DNA of 43,955 nucleotides from Acidobacteria bacterium 28-1 (GTDB lineage: Bacteria > Acidobacteriota > Blastocatellia > Pyrinomonadales > Pyrinomonadaceae), in NCBI GenBank assembly GCA_002050365.1, contig MWYZ01000053.1, positions 1 through 43,955 of the forward strand, read 5' to 3'. Positions 39,697-43,955 of this stretch are shown here, in pieces; position 1 is the first letter of the stretch, and the number at the start of each line of letters is the position of its first letter. The notes beneath the pieces were generated by a model that saw only the letters and a list, made by a program, of their open reading frames with translations, searched no databases and was not told the origin of the DNA. The translations under genes were made by a program, and so were the position numbers.

Positions 39697-40248
39697 ATGG
39701 AACACGTAAAAATCACAGTTGCATTGATTATCGCCGTCCTGCTTCAATGGACGCTTCGAAATGTCGCCGAGCCTTTCGCTTATATTGATTTTCCTTTAAT
39801 TATCGTCGTTTATGCCGCGCTTCAGGGAAGTTCAATCAGGGCATTGTTTTACGGCACGTTTGCGGGCATCGCGGTTGACGCTTTAAGCGGCGGACTGCTC
39901 GGCGCGAACGGCTTCTCTAAAACCTTAATTGCATTCGTTGTTTCGGAGCTTGTCCGGCGGGTCTATGTGGACAACCTTCTTTTGCGAATTCCCGTCTTAG
40001 CCGGTGCTTGCTTGCTGGATGATTTGGTTTATTACGGTATGCACCGTCTGCTCGGACAAGAGCCGACCGGACCATTTGTTACGACCATCGCTTACACGCT
40101 TATCGGAACGACCATCGCGGGAACAATTATTTTCTTGCTTTTCAATGTTATTTTCACGGAAAATGTCAAAAGAGCGAAACGCGAAGTTTTTACGCCCCGC
40201 CGCCAAACCCGTCGGCGTAATCCGATTCGTTTAAGCGATAGAAGATAA
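39697..40248 (+). CDS. mreD: Rod-shape-determining protein MreD
   Basis: A 183-residue inner-membrane protein with about five helices, the third component of the MreBCD complex. Typical features are the N-terminal helix ITVALIIAVLLQWTLRN, PLIIVVYAALQGSSIRALFY, GTFAGIAVDALSGGLLGANG FSKTLIAFV and a basic C-terminal tail (VKRAKREVFTPRRQTRRR). Assignment rests on this pattern and on its position between mreC and mrdA. Confidence 0.88.
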   Translation: MEHVKITVALIIAVLLQWTLRNVAEPFAYIDFPLIIVVYAALQGSSIRALFYGTFAGIAVDALSGGLLGANGFSKTLIAFVVSELVRRVYVDNLLLRIPVLAGACLLDDLVYYGMHRLLGQEPTGPFVTTIAYTLIGTTIAGTIIFLLFNVIFTENVKRAKREVFTPRRQTRRRNPIRLSDRR

Positions 40249-40319
40249 TCTAGAAAGTTATAAATGGTTTTAGAATTACGTAAAGTTGCAGAGTTATAAG
40301 AAGTATTGAAAACTTATAA

Positions 40320-42209
40320 ATGAAATTATACGACCAAGCGCAAAATTTAGGTATCAGAGTCGGCTCAATTCAAGTTATCGCCTTTGTTTTGCTGGCGATT
40401 CTCGGTGCGCGGCTTTATTATTTGCAGGTTGTCAAAGGCGATTATTACAGCGATAAAGCTGAAAACCAACGGATTCGTCTGATTCCAATTCCCGCGCCAC
40501 GCGGAGCGATTTTTGACCGCCAAGGAAAACTCCTGGTTGATTCGCGTCCGACTTACAATATAACTTTATCGAACGAACCGATTAAGAAAATTGACATCAG
40601 CGACCGCATCGAGGATTACGCGAGAGGTTTGAACGTTGACCGCCAATATCTAATTGAACGCATCAATCTCATAAAAAAACAGCCCGGCTTTGAAACGATG
40701 GTTTTGAAGGAAAATGCGACTATCCAGGACATTACTTGGGTTGCCGCTCACGAATCTGAATATCCGGAACTTCGCATCGAGCTTCAGCCGCAACGCTTTT
40801 ATCCGCTCGGTAAAACGCTCGCACATGTTCTTGGATACGTCGGCGAAATTAGCCCGAAACAACTGGAAAAACCGGAAGTGATTGAAAAAGGTTTTCGCCC
40901 CGGCGATATTGTCGGCAAAGGCGGACTCGAACAGTATTACGACGAATTTCTGCGCGGCAAACCCGGCTACCGAAAAGTTATCGTTGACAGCCGCGGGCGC
41001 GTGCAGAGTGAAATTGAAGTTGTGCAGCCGCAAGCCGGACAGGATTTAGTTTCGACCATTGATCTTGATTTACAGCTTGCGGCTGAAGAGCAGCTTGCTA
41101 ATTCCTCGACCAAGCGCGGAATGATTATCTCGATGGACCCGAACAACGGCGAGATTTTGGTGATGGCTTCCGCGCCGTCGTTTGACCCGAATTCGTTTGT
41201 AACGCGCATCGCCACGCCCGAAGGACGCAAGGAAATCGCGCAGTATTACACCGACAAAGAAAGACCGCTTTTGAATCGCGCGATTCAAGGGCGTTATCCG
41301 CCCGGCTCGACTTGGAAAATTCCCGAATCGGTCGCCGCTTTGCAGCAAGGCGCAATCACTACCAAAAGCAACAGCATCGTTTGCGGCGGCGGAATTCAAG
41401 TCGGCAATCGCTTCACGCGCGATACGAGCGGCAATCACGGCACACCGAATCTGCCGTCGGCAATCACTCATTCGTGCGACGGTTACTATTACCGGCTCGC
41501 TTTAAAAATGGGCGTTCAAGGTTTGGTTAAAATGGTTGAAACGTTCGATTATGACAAGCGTTCGGGGATTGATTTACCGAACGAAAAAATTAGCCAAACG
41601 CCGAAATCTTGGATGCCGATCGTCGTCAAAAACGAAGGCAAATGGAACGACATCAGAACCGTTTTCGCGGCAATCGGACAAGACACGGTGGTTGTTACGC
41701 CGATTGCGATGATTCGCGCGGTGTCGAGCGTTGGCGTGCAGGGAAAAATGTTTGTGCCGCATCTTTTGAAGGAGTTTAAAGCCATCGGCGCAATCGGCGA
41801 AGAGGGCGAAGCGAATTATGTTCCGCCGCGCCAGAGTTTTGGATTTCAACATCCTGAACCGAAAATTATCGAGATGACGCCCGAACAAAATAAAATGGTT
41901 TTGGAAGGAATGTGGGGCGTGGTCAATAACGGCGGAACTGCCGGACGATTCAAGAATCCAAATTTTGAAATCGCCGGCAAAACCGGAACGGCGCAAGTTT
42001 CGGAAATTGGTTCGGGCGGTGCGAAAGACCATGCTTGGTTTGTCTCGTTTGCTCCGGCTTACAAACCGGAAATCGCAGTCATAGGTTTAATCGAAAACTC
42101 CGGCTTCGGCGCATCAAACGCGGCTCCGGCGGTAATCGGCGTTTATAACGCTTATCTCTTAAAAAATCATTCAGATTTACTAGGCGGACAGCAGATGGCG
42201 AAGAAATGA
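40320..42209 (+). CDS. mrdA: Penicillin-binding protein 2, elongasome transpeptidase
   Basis: A 629-residue class B PBP that crosslinks peptidoglycan during elongation with RodA. It has one N-terminal transmembrane helix (about residues 17-35) and a PBP dimer domain with RLIPIPAPRGAIFDRQGKLL. The transpeptidase domain has the SxxK nucleophile S330-T-W-K333 (RYPPGSTWKIPESV), S385-C-D (ITHSCDGYYYRL) and K554-T-G (IAGKTGTAQVSE). A Ser-x-Asp second motif is normal for PBP2. The region between mreD and this gene (40249-40319) holds no clear hairpin. Confidence 0.95.
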   Translation: MKLYDQAQNLGIRVGSIQVIAFVLLAILGARLYYLQVVKGDYYSDKAENQRIRLIPIPAPRGAIFDRQGKLLVDSRPTYNITLSNEPIKKIDISDRIEDYARGLNVDRQYLIERINLIKKQPGFETMVLKENATIQDITWVAAHESEYPELRIELQPQRFYPLGKTLAHVLGYVGEISPKQLEKPEVIEKGFRPGDIVGKGGLEQYYDEFLRGKPGYRKVIVDSRGRVQSEIEVVQPQAGQDLVSTIDLDLQLAAEEQLANSSTKRGMIISMDPNNGEILVMASAPSFDPNSFVTRIATPEGRKEIAQYYTDKERPLLNRAIQGRYPPGSTWKIPESVAALQQGAITTKSNSIVCGGGIQVGNRFTRDTSGNHGTPNLPSAITHSCDGYYYRLALKMGVQGLVKMVETFDYDKRSGIDLPNEKISQTPKSWMPIVVKNEGKWNDIRTVFAAIGQDTVVVTPIAMIRAVSSVGVQGKMFVPHLLKEFKAIGAIGEEGEANYVPPRQSFGFQHPEPKIIEMTPEQNKMVLEGMWGVVNNGGTAGRFKNPNFEIAGKTGTAQVSEIGSGGAKDHAWFVSFAPAYKPEIAVIGLIENSGFGASNAAPAVIGVYNAYLLKNHSDLLGGQQMAKK

Positions 42210-42210
42210 A

Positions 42211-42280
42211 TTCAATTACGAATTTCAAATTACGAATTGAAAACCACATCGTAATTCGTAATTTGAAATTCGTAATTGAA
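42211..42280. repeat. Perfect 28-bp hairpin between mrdA and rodA
   Basis: TTCAATTACGAATTTCAAAT (then TACGAATT; 42211-42238) and 42253-42280 are exact reverse complements over 28 bp, with a 14-base loop. Units are AATTACG/AATTTCA. The right arm ends right at the rodA ribosome site (AAGGA, 42281-42285). Confidence 0.95.
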
Positions 42281-42288
42281 AAGGATTT

Positions 42289-43407
42289 ATGGTTGCAATT
42301 CTTGAAAAACGTAATCTAAGAGATTTCGATTGGCTGACGGCTTTGCTGGCGGTTGCCATCGTCAGTTTCGGCGTATGGCAAATATACAACGCGCAGCCGA
42401 CGGAAAGTTATTGGTCGAAACAAATCACGGGTTTGTTTATCGCGCTCGTGGCGTTGACCGTTATCGCCGCGACCGATTATCGCCGCGTGATTGATGCCGC
42501 ACCGATTTTCTACGGATTGAGTTTAGTTTTATTGTTGCTCGTTTTGACTCCTTTGGGCGTAAAGGTTAATGGACAACAAGCGTGGCTGAAATTGCCGATT
42601 ATCGGACAATTTCAACCTTCGGAGTTTGTTAAAATTCCGACGATTTTGATGTTGGCAAAGTATTTCGGCGCGCGCAAGTTAGGCAGTTTGAAGTTGAGGG
42701 AAATACTTACGGGAGCGTTGATTTTAGCCGCGCCCGTCGGTTTGATTCTGCTCGAGCCGGACGCGGGACAGGCGATGACTTATTTTCCGCTGCTCGCCGT
42801 CGTGCTTTTTCTTTCGGCAATTAAAGTTCGTTATGTTCTTTTAACAATCGTCGCAGGCTTGATTTTTATGCCGCTCGCTTACTACGTCGGTGTTGAAACA
42901 GGAAAAATTAAGGGCTATCAACAGGAACGCATCAAAGTTATTCTCGACCCGGAAAGTGCCGACCCGCGCGGCTACGGTTATCATACCGTTCAGTCAATGA
43001 TTACGGTCGGCAAAGGCGGCTTATCGGGCATCAAGGGCGACACGGAAACTTCGCAGAGCGTTTTAAAATTTCTGCCCGAACCGCATACCGATTTTATTTT
43101 TGCGGTCACAGCGGAAAACACCGGTTTTATCGGCTGCATCTCGCTTCTGCTCGCTTATGCAATGCTTCTGTCGCGGTTAATTGCCGGCGCAAGGCAAGCT
43201 CCCGACCGTGCCGGAATGCTCGTGATAATGGCAATTGTCGGCTCTCTGACGTTTCAAATTTTTATTAACGTCGGGATGGCTTTGGGCTTTTTGCCGGTCA
43301 TCGGCGTTCCGCTTCCACTAATGAGTGCGGGACTTTCAGCAGTGTTATCGACATTTATCGCTATCGGATTTGTGATTAGCGTGAAAATGAGAAGGTTTGT
43401 TAATTAA
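42289..43407 (+). CDS. rodA: RodA, SEDS-family peptidoglycan glycosyltransferase
   Basis: A 372-residue polytopic SEDS protein (about ten helices) that polymerises glycan strands with PBP2. Diagnostic segments are PIIGQFQPSEFVKIPTILML, LLEPDAGQAMTYFPLLAVVL (with the catalytic Asp of the EPDxG motif), HTVQSMITVGKGGLSG, FLPEPHTDFIFAVTAENTGF IG and GVPLPLMSAGLSAVLS. It starts at ATG 42289, with AAGGA three bases away. The start is the only reasonable one despite the tight spacing. Confidence 0.96.
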   Translation: MVAILEKRNLRDFDWLTALLAVAIVSFGVWQIYNAQPTESYWSKQITGLFIALVALTVIAATDYRRVIDAAPIFYGLSLVLLLLVLTPLGVKVNGQQAWLKLPIIGQFQPSEFVKIPTILMLAKYFGARKLGSLKLREILTGALILAAPVGLILLEPDAGQAMTYFPLLAVVLFLSAIKVRYVLLTIVAGLIFMPLAYYVGVETGKIKGYQQERIKVILDPESADPRGYGYHTVQSMITVGKGGLSGIKGDTETSQSVLKFLPEPHTDFIFAVTAENTGFIGCISLLLAYAMLLSRLIAGARQAPDRAGMLVIMAIVGSLTFQIFINVGMALGFLPVIGVPLPLMSAGLSAVLSTFIAIGFVISVKMRRFVN

Positions 43408-43420
43408 AAAGGAAAAAGGA

Positions 43421-43687
43421 ATGCAGGCAATTTTAAATGTAAAATCAACCGAAATTGACGACAAGGTGTTGAATGTCATCAAAGAATTACTTTCGAGAAA
43501 TATAGAGATAGTGATTAAGAAAACCGTCGAATTGGAAGAATACGATAAAAGCATTTCCTTAGATAATGTAATGCAGGAATTTGGTGAAGTCGGATACAGC
43601 GAGGAATTTTTAAGAGATTTGAAAGCCGGATTTGAAACGTCCGAAATATATGCCAAGCGGAATGAAAACAAAGCCGTTAAAAGATGA
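43421..43687 (+). CDS. Antitoxin-like small protein
   Basis: An 88-residue acidic/basic mixed protein: a beta-strand-like start (MQAILNVKSTEIDDKVLNVI), a helix (KELLSRNIEIVIKKTVELEE) and a C-terminal part with ISLDNVMQEFGEVGYSEEFL. The layout matches antitoxins paired with RelE/ParE-type toxins. It follows rodA by 13 bp, with AAAAAGGA upstream, and overlaps the toxin-like frame by 26 bp, the usual arrangement of such modules. The start at 43421 is preferred over 43397, which overlaps rodA. Confidence 0.65.
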   Translation: MQAILNVKSTEIDDKVLNVIKELLSRNIEIVIKKTVELEEYDKSISLDNVMQEFGEVGYSEEFLRDLKAGFETSEIYAKRNENKAVKR

Positions 43688-43835
43688 TATACATAAATAT
43701 TTGAAGAAACATAAGCTTGGCAGAAAGTTTCAGAAAGCTAAAGAACTTTTCGAGCAGGATATAAATCATCCGTCTTTGAACGTGGAAATTTTAGAGCCGA
43801 AACATTTGAAAGTTTATTCATTTAGATTAACCTGA
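43662..43835 (+). pseudogene. RelE/ParE-like toxin, truncated at 3' end
   Basis: It starts MKTKPLKDDIHKYLKKHKLG and continues RKFQKAKELFEQDINHPSLN VEILEPKHLKVYSFRLT, then stops at 58 residues. The HPSLNxExLEPKHLxxYSFR segment is characteristic of RelE-type ribonuclease toxins, which normally run about 30 residues further. The TGA stop (43833-43835) appears to be the first bases of foreign sequence TGAGTCCTGATTAG, so the gene was likely cut by an insertion. The toxin should be inactive if this is so. Confidence 0.7.
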
Positions 43836-43955
43836 GTCCTGATTAGAAAATTATGTAATCTCCAAAAAATGAGTAGAATGATTTTGAGAAAAAACCTGCT
43901 CGAAAAGAAGGAGATTACACAATGAAAAGTATAAAAGAACAATTAGTTTTAGTCT
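43833..43955 (+). mobile_element. Left edge of a probable insertion element
   Basis: Sequence after the toxin break point has a 10-bp inverted repeat, TGTAATCTCC (43854-43863) and GGAGATTACA (43910-43919), just before a new coding start. The element type is unknown because only 123 bases are visible. The break in the toxin gene is the main evidence. Confidence 0.4.
43922..43955 (+). CDS. Partial coding start, possible transposase
   Basis: MKSIKEQLVLV, eleven codons before the window ends, with AAGGAG eight bases upstream. Too short to identify; a transposase is suspected from its position beside the broken toxin gene. Confidence 0.35.
   Translation, partial: MKSIKEQLVLV

Overview
The window looks like chromosomal DNA of an Acidobacteriota member, probably of the Blastocatellia/Pyrinomonadaceae kind. 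This is inferred from the 1243-residue Oar-like TonB-dependent receptor with an N-terminal carboxypeptidase-regulatory-like domain, the many exported hydrolases with AFAQ/FAQ-type signal peptides, the moderate GC content, and the dense short hairpin repeats between genes. No rRNA, tRNA or CRISPR was seen. Both ends fall in or beside mobile-element sequence: the 3' part of an IS3-family transposase on the left, and on the right a toxin gene cut off next to a new coding start. The window may therefore be a whole contig broken at repeated elements.

Layout. (1) 1-405: IS3-family transposase end. (2) 886-5692: queE, an Xaa-Pro aminopeptidase (pepP), a DoxX-like membrane gene flanked by a duplicated pepP 3' end, an AT-rich unknown gene coupled to a C39-like cysteine peptidase, and a small exported protein. 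(3) 5906-8510: a small unknown protein, nadA, a ferredoxin and a HAD hydrolase. (4) 8667-9947: an exported alpha/beta hydrolase, followed by a remnant of an SGNH hydrolase. (5) 10378-29854: thirteen consecutive minus-strand genes running from the TonB-dependent receptor through a permease, an unknown exported protein, a GHL10-type protein, two exported NagZ-like GH3 enzymes, a four-helix-bundle protein, a HyuA-like protein, a circularly permuted ATP-grasp protein, an FAD oxidoreductase and an ImmA/IrrE-type peptidase to a BadF-type sugar kinase and NanE. (6) 30296-32709: divergent GntR/UTRA regulator and an exported DUF4127 protein. (7) 32748-34838: a broken exported gene, a second copy of the HAD hydrolase, a CBS-domain protein and an Hsp20 protein. 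(8) 34874-43407: lon, then the rod-shape/elongasome cluster mreB-mreC-mreD-mrdA-rodA. (9) 43421-43955: antitoxin-like gene, truncated RelE-like toxin, edge of a probable mobile element.

Regions 5 and 6 read as one amino-sugar or peptidoglycan-fragment uptake and salvage locus. The receptor would import fragments, the exported GH3 enzymes would release N-acetylhexosamine, the permease would cross the inner membrane, and the kinase and NanE would phosphorylate and epimerise the amino sugar. The gap between receptor and regulator holds two near-palindromes sharing GGACTAGACCA, very like the NagR/DasR operator (TGGTCTAGACCA type). Each lies just downstream of a candidate promoter, arranged as near mirror images. 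This is the best-supported system-level inference here.

The second striking feature is a family of intergenic repeats built from seven-base units. Most are folded into long near-perfect hairpins. They separate genes of the elongasome cluster and the salvage locus, and in places they have become part of coding sequence: the N termini of NanE and the kinase, and the HyuA-like protein. The most novel-looking gene pair is the translationally coupled 420-residue unknown plus C39-like peptidase at 3577-5263.
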